Source: an uncultured Muribaculaceae bacterium (GTDB lineage Bacteria; Bacteroidota; Bacteroidia; Bacteroidales; Muribaculaceae). From it: a stretch of 43,973 nt of DNA. Positions 33,100 to 41,706 of the stretch are shown piece after piece (position 1 is the first letter of the stretch; each line of letters begins with the position of its first letter). The notes beneath the pieces were generated by a model that was not told the DNA's origin, made no database searches, and worked only from the letters and a program-made list of their open reading frames with translations. The translations under genes were made by a program, and so were the position numbers. The DNA is taken from assembly GCA_910583675.1 (NCBI GenBank), contig CAJTYH010000026.1, positions 1-43,973 of the forward strand, in the 5' to 3' direction.

Positions 33100-35820
33100 T
33101 TATCTGATAACGAATTTCTTGCCGTTGCGGATGTAGATGCCGGGAGCGGTGGGATTGGCCACTTCGATGCCCTGAAGATTGAAGATGCGGGTGTCTTCGA
33201 TTGCGGTTCCCTCTGTAGCCTCTACGTTCTCTATGCCGGTGGTCGCTTCCTTGCCGTAATATTTCAGGCGGAAGTTGTCAATTACCATCCAGTCCTGGAT
33301 ATTGTCGCGCTGGTCTTTCTTGACACCGATCTTGAGTGCGCTGCCGTCTGTATATTTGTGTACGGCTACCTTGCTGTTATAGAGACCGAGCTTGAAGAAG
33401 TTCGTGCCTTGTGAAACGGCATCGGGTACATGGTAAACCGTTGCATCGCTGCCGATAGCATCATGTCCTTCTCCGGGTGCCTTGTTTGCTTCGGAGAGCA
33501 CGTTGGGGAGCGGGGTCTCTGCAGATGAGGGATCGCCGGCCGCACGGGCGATGGGTGCATAAGCGGGTTCCTCAGCTCCTTCTTCCGCAGCATAAAGGAT
33601 GGCGTATCTTGCTTGTTCAGCGTCAGGCTGGTCGGCATGTCTGCCGTTGCGGTAGTAGCCCTGTACGTGTATGGTATATACGCCTTCGGGAAGTCCTTCG
33701 ATGGACTGATATATGTCGCAAGTCTCCTTGTCCCATGACTCAAGGGCAAAATCGTTATGGTTGCCTTTTACGTCCCAAACGTTTCCGTTGGTCATGTTCC
33801 ATACCTCATCTGCCTTTTCGCGGTTGTTGAAGCCGGGGCTTTTGATCATAAAGGTTACGTCAATGGGATTGTTCCTGGCGGCATCGGCTAACATTGCCAT
33901 ACGCTCTTCCTTGGTCACGAGTTTCCATTGTGCGTTGAGGTCGTCGGCCTGGAGGTCGCGGCATTCGGTGCCCACGGTGGTCTCGTCACCCTGTCCTTCA
34001 TTCACGCTTGCGTTAGGATTCCATGCCACGTGGACATCCTGGTAGTCGTTCTGCACGATGTTGTAGACGCCTGTCTTTCCTTCAACGGGCACGAACTTCC
34101 AGAGTCCTTCAGGCTTGGGGCAGTCCATGTAGCCACGGTAGTTGAGGTAGTGGTTGTTGCCGTTGTACAGGTGGGTGTCGATCCAGAATGTCAGGTTTTC
34201 GGCATCGCCGGCTTCAAGGGTGATCTCCACACCCGGCATACCGAGAGCGGCATGAGCGCCCCAGTCGGAACCGCCGCAGAGGAACTGCTGCTGGCCTACG
34301 TTGTAGAGGTAGAAGTCGCCGGCTACAGGTGTATGTCCGCTGAAATTGTCTGCCTGTCTTTCTGCGACTGCACGGCGGCGTGCATAGCGGAGCTGTTTGA
34401 TGGCATCGTTCACCCCGCCGTTGTCTGCGGCGTTGTTGAAGCGGTTCATATGCTCCTCGGTTTCTATACCCTCGTTTTCAGCGAGAGCCATAATGTCGTG
34501 GAATGTGCCTATGTTGGCCGGGATATATGTGTCAAGTGCCGAGATGAGATCCAGTTGTGCCATGCGAAGTTCTTTCGGTGTAGCGGCGGTCTTTACGTTC
34601 TCAATGGCGTTGACAAGGGCTTCAGGCTTGTTTGCAGGATATGCCTCAATGCTTGCAAGGAGCGCGTTTACGTCATCTTGCAGATTGCCTTCACCTGCAC
34701 CTTCGGTGCTGCCGCTGACATATCGCATCTCGAAGTTGTCGTAGATGAGCCAGTCAAGATCAGAACCTTCCGGTTTGATTATGCCGAGAGTCAGGGTGCC
34801 GTCGGTTACCACGGCCTTGATCCACGGGTTGTAGTATCTGCCGGTACCAAAGATATATGATGCGGCATCCATGCCGTTGGGGATCCATCTTCCGATGGCA
34901 CCAATCTTTTCCCATTGATGATTGCTTGGCTTGTTGTCGCCTGTGAATTCCTCGTCGGCGATGTTCATCATCGGATGCGATGAACTGCCTGCAAAGTAAT
35001 AGGCGCGTTCAGGTGCGATTCCGGCCTTGTATCTACCCCATGTGGAAGTTCTGTCCCAGTTTTCACGCTGATATCCTTGTACGCGCACCTCATATGTCCC
35101 GTTTGGCAGACCTGTGAGAGTAGTGTAGTGCATGAAGTTGCGGGCGTTGTTCCATGCCTCGCGTACGGCATTGCGTTCGATTCCGTTATGGCCGATGCCG
35201 GATCCGTCATTGGCATGTTTCAGTGTCCACAGTGCGCTGCGTTCGTTGTTGCGTCCGAAGTCCTGCCAGGGGATAAGCCATGTGGCATCCGCTTCTCCAG
35301 GGTTCGCCGTCATGTATGCCATGCGGTCTTTGGCGCTTACGAGCTGCCATGTCTTCTTCCCTTCCGGTGCATTTGTGGACAGGAAATTGTCGTCTCCCAT
35401 TCCCAATGCGTGCGGGTAGCCGTCGCCGGGGCCTGATACGGCGGTGATAAGCACGGCGTTGTCTACTCCCTCAACCTCTACGGGTGTGAATTGCCACACG
35501 GTCTGTGCATTGTTGGTATCCATCCAAAGGTTATTGCCGTTAATCGAATGGTTGCCATTTAGCTTAGGATTGATACGGTACCCCCCCTCAACTTTTATGA
35601 TCTCTACGTCAAGGCCGATGTTTCCAAGTTCCGCACGTGTAGTCCATGTGCCTCCTTTGACGTTGTTTTCCCGGAGCCATTTGCCGCTTTCCACCTGATA
35701 AAGATAGAAAACTTCACTTCCCTCCTCAGGAGGCATACTGCCGGTATAGGGCGATGTCTGTGCGAACATTGCAAATGTGCTCAGCATCCCCAATCCGAGA
35801 ATGTAGTCCTTTTTTCTCAT
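33100..35820 (-). CDS. large secreted protein with duplicated binding modules and a type IX-like C-terminal domain
   Basis: Exported protein of 906 aa (signal peptide about 1-20, ending FAQ). The chain looks duplicated. Each half begins with a lectin-like stretch (YLYQVESGKWLRE near 40; YLYNVGQQQFLCGG near 505) and ends with a jelly-roll carbohydrate-binding-like module (LPNGTYEVRVQGYQR near 240; LPEGVYTIHVQGYYR near 720) carrying WLIYDNFEMRY or WMVIDNFRLKY. A helical linker lies between them (about 385-500). The last 50 residues (RIFNLQGIEVANPTAPGIYI...KKFVIR) match the sorting domain seen on the BspA-like protein in this window. A surface or secreted glycan-binding role is likely; no catalytic motif is recognised. 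Confidence 0.8.
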   Translation of the reverse strand: MRKKDYILGLGMLSTFAMFAQTSPYTGSMPPEEGSEVFYLYQVESGKWLRENNVKGGTWTTRAELGNIGLDVEIIKVEGGYRINPKLNGNHSINGNNLWMDTNNAQTVWQFTPVEVEGVDNAVLITAVSGPGDGYPHALGMGDDNFLSTNAPEGKKTWQLVSAKDRMAYMTANPGEADATWLIPWQDFGRNNERSALWTLKHANDGSGIGHNGIERNAVREAWNNARNFMHYTTLTGLPNGTYEVRVQGYQRENWDRTSTWGRYKAGIAPERAYYFAGSSSHPMMNIADEEFTGDNKPSNHQWEKIGAIGRWIPNGMDAASYIFGTGRYYNPWIKAVVTDGTLTLGIIKPEGSDLDWLIYDNFEMRYVSGSTEGAGEGNLQDDVNALLASIEAYPANKPEALVNAIENVKTAATPKELRMAQLDLISALDTYIPANIGTFHDIMALAENEGIETEEHMNRFNNAADNGGVNDAIKQLRYARRRAVAERQADNFSGHTPVAGDFYLYNVGQQQFLCGGSDWGAHAALGMPGVEITLEAGDAENLTFWIDTHLYNGNNHYLNYRGYMDCPKPEGLWKFVPVEGKTGVYNIVQNDYQDVHVAWNPNASVNEGQGDETTVGTECRDLQADDLNAQWKLVTKEERMAMLADAARNNPIDVTFMIKSPGFNNREKADEVWNMTNGNVWDVKGNHNDFALESWDKETCDIYQSIEGLPEGVYTIHVQGYYRNGRHADQPDAEQARYAILYAAEEGAEEPAYAPIARAAGDPSSAETPLPNVLSEANKAPGEGHDAIGSDATVYHVPDAVSQGTNFFKLGLYNSKVAVHKYTDGSALKIGVKKDQRDNIQDWMVIDNFRLKYYGKEATTGIENVEATEGTAIEDTRIFNLQGIEVANPTAPGIYIRNGKKFVIR

Positions 35821-35901
35821 GAATTTTTGAATTGGTATTTGTTGATTTAAGTTTTGATTATGTCGGGATTTCTAAGTGTGTTGTTCTACGCACCGTCGCT
35901 G

Positions 35902-35931
35902 CAAAATTATAAAAAAATCCCATAATTCAAA
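35902..35931 (-). promoter_or_regulatory. promoter of the 906-aa secreted protein gene
   Basis: On the minus strand TTTG (35928-35931), 18 bp, then TAATTTTG (35902-35909). The start would be near 35896, giving a leader of about 75 nt. Confidence 0.65.
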
Positions 35932-35998
35932 AATTTATGAAAAAAACTACTGAAAACAATAGGCTTCATCCCGGTTCTGATATGTCTTGTGTGGGCTG

Positions 35999-38461
35999 TT
36001 ATTCGGTGTAGTACAGCCTCCTTACACGAGGACTTACGGATGTCAACAGTTCGTATGGTATGGTGCCGAGGCTGTCTGCCATGGGGGTTACGGGATTTTC
36101 GGGAGAGAACACCACCACCTTGTCGCCGACTTTTGGGTGACCGTCGTGATTGCCGTCCGATGCCGGTGCGTCTGTGATGTCTATCATGCATATGTCCATG
36201 CAGATGCTCCCTACCGTTGGGCAAGGATGCCCGTTTACGAGGAAGTTTACTGTGCCGCAACCCATTCGCCGGTTGATGCCGTCGGCGTATCCGATGGGGA
36301 TGGTCGCTATGCGGCTGCGTCGTTTGAGCACTCCTCGCCGTCCGTAGCCTATCGTCGTGCCAGCATCCCACTCCTTGATGGAGATTATTATGGTGCTGAG
36401 GGTTGAGACTTGTCTCAGGGGGGCTTCCGATCCGTCGCGCAACGTGGGGACGCCGTATAGTCCCAATCCTGGGCGCACAAGGTCGTATTGGTACTGCGGG
36501 TATCGGATTATTCCGGCTGTATTCAGGATATGGCGTTTTATCCTATTCTCCGGAAATGCGTCCACAAGTATCCGTGAGCAGCGGTCGAACAGGTTCAGCT
36601 GCATCTCCGTATAGTCGTTCATGTCGGGGCAGTCTGCCGTTGCAAGATGGGAGAATACGGACGCGATCCTGATGTTGTTTTGTCCCTGTATTGTTTCTAT
36701 TATCGCCGGAAGGTCTTTTTCAAGGAAGCCGAGCCTGTGCATTCCGGTGTCAAGTTTTATGTGAACCGGATAGTCGGTGACTCCAAGCCGCCGAGCCTGG
36801 CCTATTATCTCGTCAAGTATCTCGAAACTGAAAATTTCCGGCTCAAGGCGGTAGTTGAACAGTTGCCGGTAATTCAGCACTTTTGGATTGAGCACCATTA
36901 TCGGCATTGTTATGCCGGCGTTGCGCAGGTCTATCCCTTCGTCAAGCACTGCCACTGCCAGATAGGCGGCTCCTGCGCTCTGCAGTGTCTTGGCCAGTTC
37001 GTATGACCCGGCTCCGTAGCCTGATGCCTTGACCATGGCGATTATCCCTGTCTCCGGATGCAGACGGGAACGATAGAAATTGAAATTGCCTACCAATGCA
37101 TCAAGGTTGACCTCAAGTACGGTCTCATGTGTGCGTGCTTCAAGCATGCGGGTTATCCGGTCAAGCGGAGTGTCCGGGGATCCCTTGAGCAATATTAGCT
37201 GATGGTCGAAGTCTGTGGTGGAGATGGCGGCGAGGGCTTCATCCATCGAATTGAAGAACCGATCGTTTGTCCCTCTGCGTATGGCGTGGGTGGAGATCTC
37301 CCTGCCGATCCCTATGATAGTGTCTATCTTCCTGAGGTCGCAAAGGCGGCCAAGCTCGGAATATGTGTCATCTATGGTAGATGCCTCATGGTCAAGATCT
37401 GTTATTATGAGCGTGGTGGAGCGGTCGGGTGTGGCACGTCTGGACATGAAGTCAAGCGCGGGGGAGAGGGAGTGCAGGTCGCAGAGGTAGTCGTCGGTGA
37501 TGAGTAGGTTGTGGTTTACACCGTCAAGCACCTTTAGCCGCGTCCCCATGCTGCGCAGTCGGTGGATGCGGTTCATTGCCTCCTCCTGCTTGAATCCGAG
37601 GGCTATCATTGCGGCGAGGCACGTGGCCGCGTTGCGTCGTTCCCAAGATAGGGTGAGCATCGGGAAATCACCGTTCTCAACGTCGGGTAGATATCCGGCT
37701 GAGTCTATTTTCATCAGCGTGGGCGGCAATGTGCCGCATCCGCTCATTTCTTCGATCGTTTCCACCATGAGCGGATCGTCTCCGGGATATATCAGGGTGG
37801 TGGCATGGCTTGCCAGAAGCAGTTTCTCGCGTATTTTCTCGCGCGTGCCGGCAAATCCCTCGTCGTGGTCTGACGCGATGGAGGTAAGGATAACGATGTC
37901 GGGACGGATCATGCCTTCAAGACGGATCATCTCGCCCGATGCGGAAATGCCGGCCTCTATGATGCCGAGCGTGGTCTCGTTGTTGAACTGCCAAAGTGAG
38001 AGCGGCACCCCGATCTGCGAATTGAAGCTGCGGGGAGAACGGCTTACGCGGTAGTTGTCGCGCAGCAGCAGGTATAGCCATTCCTTTACGAGGGTCTTGC
38101 CGCGTGAGCCTGTTATGGCTATGGTGGGTATGGGGTTCGCCCGTCTGTTCGCTTCGGCCACGGCTATGAGCGCGTCGTAGGTAGAGGCGACGGTGATGAA
38201 ATCGGCTCCGGGGTAGCGGTCTGCATGCATGAAATCGCTTTCTACCACGAAAGCCCTGACCCCCTCGCTGTATAGCTCACCTATGTATGCGTGTCCGTCG
38301 GCGCGGGGTGTGCGCAATGCGAAAAAGAGGCTGTGTGCCGGATCTATCAGCGATCGGCTGTCGGTAAGCAATATGTCTATTACCCTGCGCGGGGAGTTGA
38401 GATCGCGGGGTTGCGGTATGTCGGAGAGTATGGCGCTTATGTCTGAAAGAATGTATGACAC
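35999..38461 (-). CDS. murF-alr: bifunctional UDP-MurNAc-tripeptide:D-Ala-D-Ala ligase / alanine racemase
   Basis: Fusion of 820 aa that makes D-alanine and adds D-Ala-D-Ala to the peptidoglycan precursor. The MurF half (about 1-450) shows the Mur ATP loop AITGSRGKTLVKEWLY, IIEAGIS and ASDHDEGFAGT. The Alr half (about 455-820) shows the PLP lysine in AMVKASGYGAG, HIKLDTGMHRLGF, RPGLGLYG, the catalytic Tyr in IPIGYADG, and the end ISPRVRR-like SVSPRVRRLY. This fusion is characteristic of Bacteroidota. The start is GTG (38459-38461). The 70 bases before it contain two direct copies of a 12-mer. Confidence 0.96.
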   Translation of the reverse strand: MSYILSDISAILSDIPQPRDLNSPRRVIDILLTDSRSLIDPAHSLFFALRTPRADGHAYIGELYSEGVRAFVVESDFMHADRYPGADFITVASTYDALIAVAEANRRANPIPTIAITGSRGKTLVKEWLYLLLRDNYRVSRSPRSFNSQIGVPLSLWQFNNETTLGIIEAGISASGEMIRLEGMIRPDIVILTSIASDHDEGFAGTREKIREKLLLASHATTLIYPGDDPLMVETIEEMSGCGTLPPTLMKIDSAGYLPDVENGDFPMLTLSWERRNAATCLAAMIALGFKQEEAMNRIHRLRSMGTRLKVLDGVNHNLLITDDYLCDLHSLSPALDFMSRRATPDRSTTLIITDLDHEASTIDDTYSELGRLCDLRKIDTIIGIGREISTHAIRRGTNDRFFNSMDEALAAISTTDFDHQLILLKGSPDTPLDRITRMLEARTHETVLEVNLDALVGNFNFYRSRLHPETGIIAMVKASGYGAGSYELAKTLQSAGAAYLAVAVLDEGIDLRNAGITMPIMVLNPKVLNYRQLFNYRLEPEIFSFEILDEIIGQARRLGVTDYPVHIKLDTGMHRLGFLEKDLPAIIETIQGQNNIRIASVFSHLATADCPDMNDYTEMQLNLFDRCSRILVDAFPENRIKRHILNTAGIIRYPQYQYDLVRPGLGLYGVPTLRDGSEAPLRQVSTLSTIIISIKEWDAGTTIGYGRRGVLKRRSRIATIPIGYADGINRRMGCGTVNFLVNGHPCPTVGSICMDICMIDITDAPASDGNHDGHPKVGDKVVVFSPENPVTPMADSLGTIPYELLTSVSPRVRRLYYTE

Positions 38462-38476
38462 CGTTGGTTCAATTAG

Positions 38477-38502
38477 TAATTAGCAATTAATAATTAGCAA
38501 TT
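38477..38502. repeat. AT-rich 12-bp direct repeat
   Basis: TAATTAGCAATT at 38477-38488 and again at 38491-38502, with a related partial copy just before. It lies between the GSCFA gene and murF-alr. Function unknown. Confidence 0.8.
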
Positions 38503-38531
38503 TCGATTTGCATGGATGTCGCTCTTGGTTG

Positions 38532-39416
38532 CTAAGTGGCTGATTTTCTTGTTTCGGAGAGACTGCGATGTTGCTGTCGGCGAGCCTGTTTGCGGGCACA
38601 TGCGGCATCGTTGATGGTGGAGGGAGTGAAATAAGTTTCTGCAAAGCGGTTGTAGATGTGCTCGGCCGCCATTTCCGATGGGTGCACCATGTCCGGCGCA
38701 TAGAAACGATAGTCGCGCAGTTCGTCGGTCATTATCTCATAGGCCGGGAAATAGGTGGCCTCGCCGCATGAGCATAGTTCGTCGGCGGCAAGAAGCAACC
38801 GTGCTTTTGAGAGTTTGTCGGTATGGAGGCCGTATGCCTTGTGACGCACCGGGCTTACGGTGAGTATGATCCTGAGCTGAGGTGTCCGGCTTTTGAGTAT
38901 GTTGAATGTCTCGGTCAAGTCCGTGACTATTTCCTCGGTGGAGAGATCCTTTATCTCAAACCTGTCCGGCGGGAGTTTGTGGCAATTTGCCACGACGCAG
39001 CCGGTATCCTTTGATATGAATGCACGAGCCGATCCCATCGTAAGGATGAGGTAACGCAAGGATGGAAGTTCTGCATGCAATGAGGCGATGGCACTGTTCA
39101 TAGCGTCAAGGGCTACTGAGGCTTCGGGGGCGGAAAACGAACTGTGGAAGTCGTGGCTGTGCCATAGGCCGTCGTGCCTGTATAGATCTTCGGAGACATA
39201 TGGTTTGCCTTCTGTCACCCGCCTAAGTTGGCGACATATGGAAGCCGGATTGAAAAGCGTGCCCAACGGATTGGGACGCACATTGAATCCACCCTCGGCC
39301 ATGCGGCGTCCGATTTCGTCTGAAAAGCAAGATCCGACAGTCCATGCCGTCTCGTCGTGGGAGATCTTGCAGGATGCCGGTTCTATTGCTACTTGTGTGA
39401 AATATTTATCCATCAT
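38532..39416 (-). CDS. GSCFA domain protein
   Basis: Protein of 294 aa of the GSCFA family (SGNH-hydrolase-like), named after the motif seen here as VGSCFSDEIGRRM near residue 30. Other matches are NPLGTLFNPASI, SHDFHSSFSAP, LILTMGSARAF, ILTVSPVRHKAYG and the C-terminal MVHPSEMAAEHIYNRF, which provides the expected Asp/His region (YAPDMVHPS). It is probably a cytosolic esterase or acyltransferase acting on a cell-surface glycan precursor; substrate unknown. It starts 12 bases after the PorE-like gene's stop and precedes murF-alr, so a cell-envelope operon is likely. Confidence 0.92.
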   Translation of the reverse strand: MMDKYFTQVAIEPASCKISHDETAWTVGSCFSDEIGRRMAEGGFNVRPNPLGTLFNPASICRQLRRVTEGKPYVSEDLYRHDGLWHSHDFHSSFSAPEASVALDAMNSAIASLHAELPSLRYLILTMGSARAFISKDTGCVVANCHKLPPDRFEIKDLSTEEIVTDLTETFNILKSRTPQLRIILTVSPVRHKAYGLHTDKLSKARLLLAADELCSCGEATYFPAYEIMTDELRDYRFYAPDMVHPSEMAAEHIYNRFAETYFTPSTINDAACARKQARRQQHRSLSETRKSAT

Positions 39417-39428
39417 CCGTGTGATGTG

Positions 39429-41447
39429 TCAGAACATGTTGTAGTCAATGGAGAGTACTTGGAATTCCGTGCGGCGGTTTATCTGATCCGCCACCTCCTG
39501 GTCTGCCTCAGAGAGCTGTTCTATGAATTCCGGGGTCAGCACGTCCCCCTCCTTGAACTGCGGATAAAGCCTTGCGAGTTTTTTCGTTATTGTCTTTGGT
39601 CGGCTTTTGCCGTAGCCCTGGCTTTGTAGCCTGTCGGGGGCTATCCCCACGGAGATCAGGTAGTCTATGACCGATTGGGCACGCCGGCCGGAAAGGTCGA
39701 TGTTGTAAGCCTCCGATCCCCAACGGTCGGTATGGGAGGCCATCTCTATTGTCACATTTGGGTTGTCACGCAGCACCTGAGCCATTTCGTCGAGGCCGGT
39801 CTTGGACTCCGGACGCAAGGTGGCCTTGTCGAAATCGTAGAAAATGTTGTCTATCACCACCGGCTTGTTTATGGATGCAAGGATGAAGTCCACACCGTAC
39901 TCGGCATCCTCCTCCGCGGTGTCGGATGTAAATTCCTGCTTTGCGTTCAAGTAGCCCTGTGCGCCGGCGAGCATCACATAGCTTATGCCTCTTTCAAGCG
40001 GGAAGCGGAATGTGCCGTCGGGCTTTGCCAGCGCTTTCTGGTTGCTGCCGTCGTTGCCCACGATGCGGATCACGGCGTTGGGCACCGGTTCCTCGTCCTT
40101 GTCAAGCACCCATCCTGAAATCCATATCTGAAGTTCGGGAAGCTCGAACGAAAATATGTGGTCGTATCCGCGCCCGTCGGTGCGGTTGGAGCTGAAGTAT
40201 CCGCTTTCCCCTTTCCCGAAAGTGATTCCGAAATCGTCGGCGGAAGAATTGACCGGCGCTCCCATGTTCTCCACCTTCCATCCTCCGGAGGGAGTGAGGG
40301 TGGCGCGGAAAATGTCAAGTCCACCGAACCCGGGATGTCCGTCGGATGCGAAATAGAGTAGCGAGTCGGTGCGCACGTAAGGGAACATTTCGTCGCCAGG
40401 GGTGTTGATGAATTCACCGAGGTTTTCAAGCGAACCCTGACGTTCACGGAGATTGACTCTCCACAGGTCTTTACCTCCCGCGCCGCCGGGCATGTCGGAA
40501 GTGAAGTAGAGCCAGCTGCCGTCGGGCGACACTGCCGGATGTCCGTAACTTGAGATAGTATCGGAGGTTATCTCGTATTTGACCGGTGCGCTCCATTTGG
40601 CATCGGATCGCTGTGACGTGAAGATCTCCACGCCGGTGTGGGAGTTGGGTTCGCGGCGTGCCTTGGTCAGGTACATGGTGCTACCGTCGGGGGTGAAGGA
40701 TACGATCCCCTCGTCAAATTCGGTGTTCAGTTCTCCCTCCACGGCTTCGGGGCGTTGCCATTCCCCTTTTTCATTCTTGCGCGCCATCCAAACGTCGCTC
40801 TTCTTCATCCCGGTGATCTCGCTTTTCTGGTTGCCGGTGACCTTCTCGTTGGTGGTGGTGAAATACAGCACGTCGGCTTGTGCCGGATCCAGGAACATGG
40901 GGGCGAAATCGGCTCGGCGCGAATTGAACAGTTTGGCGTTCTTGACGACGTATCGTGTCGGGCTCCCTTTCTGCGCGAGGGCATAGGTACATCCTGCCAG
41001 TCCGTTTGCCGCCGTGGCGTTTTCAGGATCAAGCGCAAGGTAATCCTGATAGGCTTTCTGAGCCTGGGCGTATTTCCCCTCCTCCTGCAATGCCTTGGCC
41101 ATAAGTAGTATGGCGGTGCTGTCCGGATATTCGTAGCGGATGGCATTTGCGAAAGCCGACGAGGCGCGTGCGCTCATGCCGAGCTTGTCGTAGCATAGTC
41201 CCATCTGGTATGCCACCACTCCTCGTTGCGGTCTCTGCTCTCGTTTGGTGAGCTTGTTGTATACCTTACGGTAGGTCTTGGAAGCGTCAAAGTATTCCCC
41301 GCGTTCGAACTGCTCGTTGGCAACGGACAGCTTTGCGCCGCAGGAACTTAGCCCTCCCAACAGAATGACTCCGCTCAGCAACGCCAAGAGTGCCGGGATC
41401 ACTCTTCCTATGATGTTTTTATCGGATATTCGCTTGTATATCTCCAT
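39429..41447 (-). CDS. PorE-like OmpA-family lipoprotein
   Basis: Predicted outer-membrane lipoprotein of 672 aa (ATG 41445-41447; lipobox LSSC). In order: TPR-like repeats (about 30-150; GEYFDASKTYRKVYNKL, AQKAYQDYLALDPENATA), a PD40/WD40-like propeller (about 165-450; SPDGSWLYFTSDMPGG), a carboxypeptidase-regulatory Ig-like domain (about 455-540; ISGWVLDKDEEPVPNAVI) and a C-terminal OmpA peptidoglycan-binding domain (about 550-672; YDFDKATLRPES, DLSGRRAQSVIDYL). This is the domain order of PorE of the Porphyromonas type IX secretion system, which ties the machine to peptidoglycan. Similar four-domain proteins exist without a proven secretion role. It leads the operon with GSCFA and perhaps murF-alr. 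Confidence 0.88.
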   Translation of the reverse strand: MEIYKRISDKNIIGRVIPALLALLSGVILLGGLSSCGAKLSVANEQFERGEYFDASKTYRKVYNKLTKREQRPQRGVVAYQMGLCYDKLGMSARASSAFANAIRYEYPDSTAILLMAKALQEEGKYAQAQKAYQDYLALDPENATAANGLAGCTYALAQKGSPTRYVVKNAKLFNSRRADFAPMFLDPAQADVLYFTTTNEKVTGNQKSEITGMKKSDVWMARKNEKGEWQRPEAVEGELNTEFDEGIVSFTPDGSTMYLTKARREPNSHTGVEIFTSQRSDAKWSAPVKYEITSDTISSYGHPAVSPDGSWLYFTSDMPGGAGGKDLWRVNLRERQGSLENLGEFINTPGDEMFPYVRTDSLLYFASDGHPGFGGLDIFRATLTPSGGWKVENMGAPVNSSADDFGITFGKGESGYFSSNRTDGRGYDHIFSFELPELQIWISGWVLDKDEEPVPNAVIRIVGNDGSNQKALAKPDGTFRFPLERGISYVMLAGAQGYLNAKQEFTSDTAEEDAEYGVDFILASINKPVVIDNIFYDFDKATLRPESKTGLDEMAQVLRDNPNVTIEMASHTDRWGSEAYNIDLSGRRAQSVIDYLISVGIAPDRLQSQGYGKSRPKTITKKLARLYPQFKEGDVLTPEFIEQLSEADQEVADQINRRTEFQVLSIDYNMF

Positions 41448-41523
41448 AATATATGATAACGTCTGAAACCAGTGCTTAATTGTCCGGCAGGGCAACTAAT
41501 TCCGGCTCGCAGCCTTTCCGCTG

Positions 41524-41554
41524 CAAAAATACGGAAAAACCATAATCTCCGCAA
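41524..41554 (-). promoter_or_regulatory. promoter of the PorE-like gene
   Basis: On the minus strand TTG (41552-41554), 20 bp, TATTTTTG (41524-41531). The start would be near 41518, with a leader of about 70 nt to the ATG at 41447. Confidence 0.65.
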
Positions 41555-41572
41555 CCGGTATTTCGCATCGGT

Positions 41573-41604
41573 TTTGGAGGTATAAGAAATATGTAGTAAA
41601 TTTG
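41573..41604 (+). promoter_or_regulatory. promoter of the acyl-CoA ligase gene
   Basis: TTTG (41573-41576), a 20-bp spacer and TAAATTTG (41597-41604). It is divergent from the PorE-like promoter; the leader to the ATG at 41707 is about 95 nt. Confidence 0.7.
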
Positions 41605-41706
41605 GCAATGAAAAATTTCGCATCCCGTCATGGCCGATACTGCTTTTAATCGGTTGATACTATAGTATGAGTATATAGATGTGGATGTGAAAAGATCTGA
41701 CGAGTA

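Noticed and set aside
38464..38505. CRISPR-like repeat array upstream of murF-alr
   Set aside because: Only two exact copies of a 12-mer separated by 2 bases; no spacers and no cas genes.
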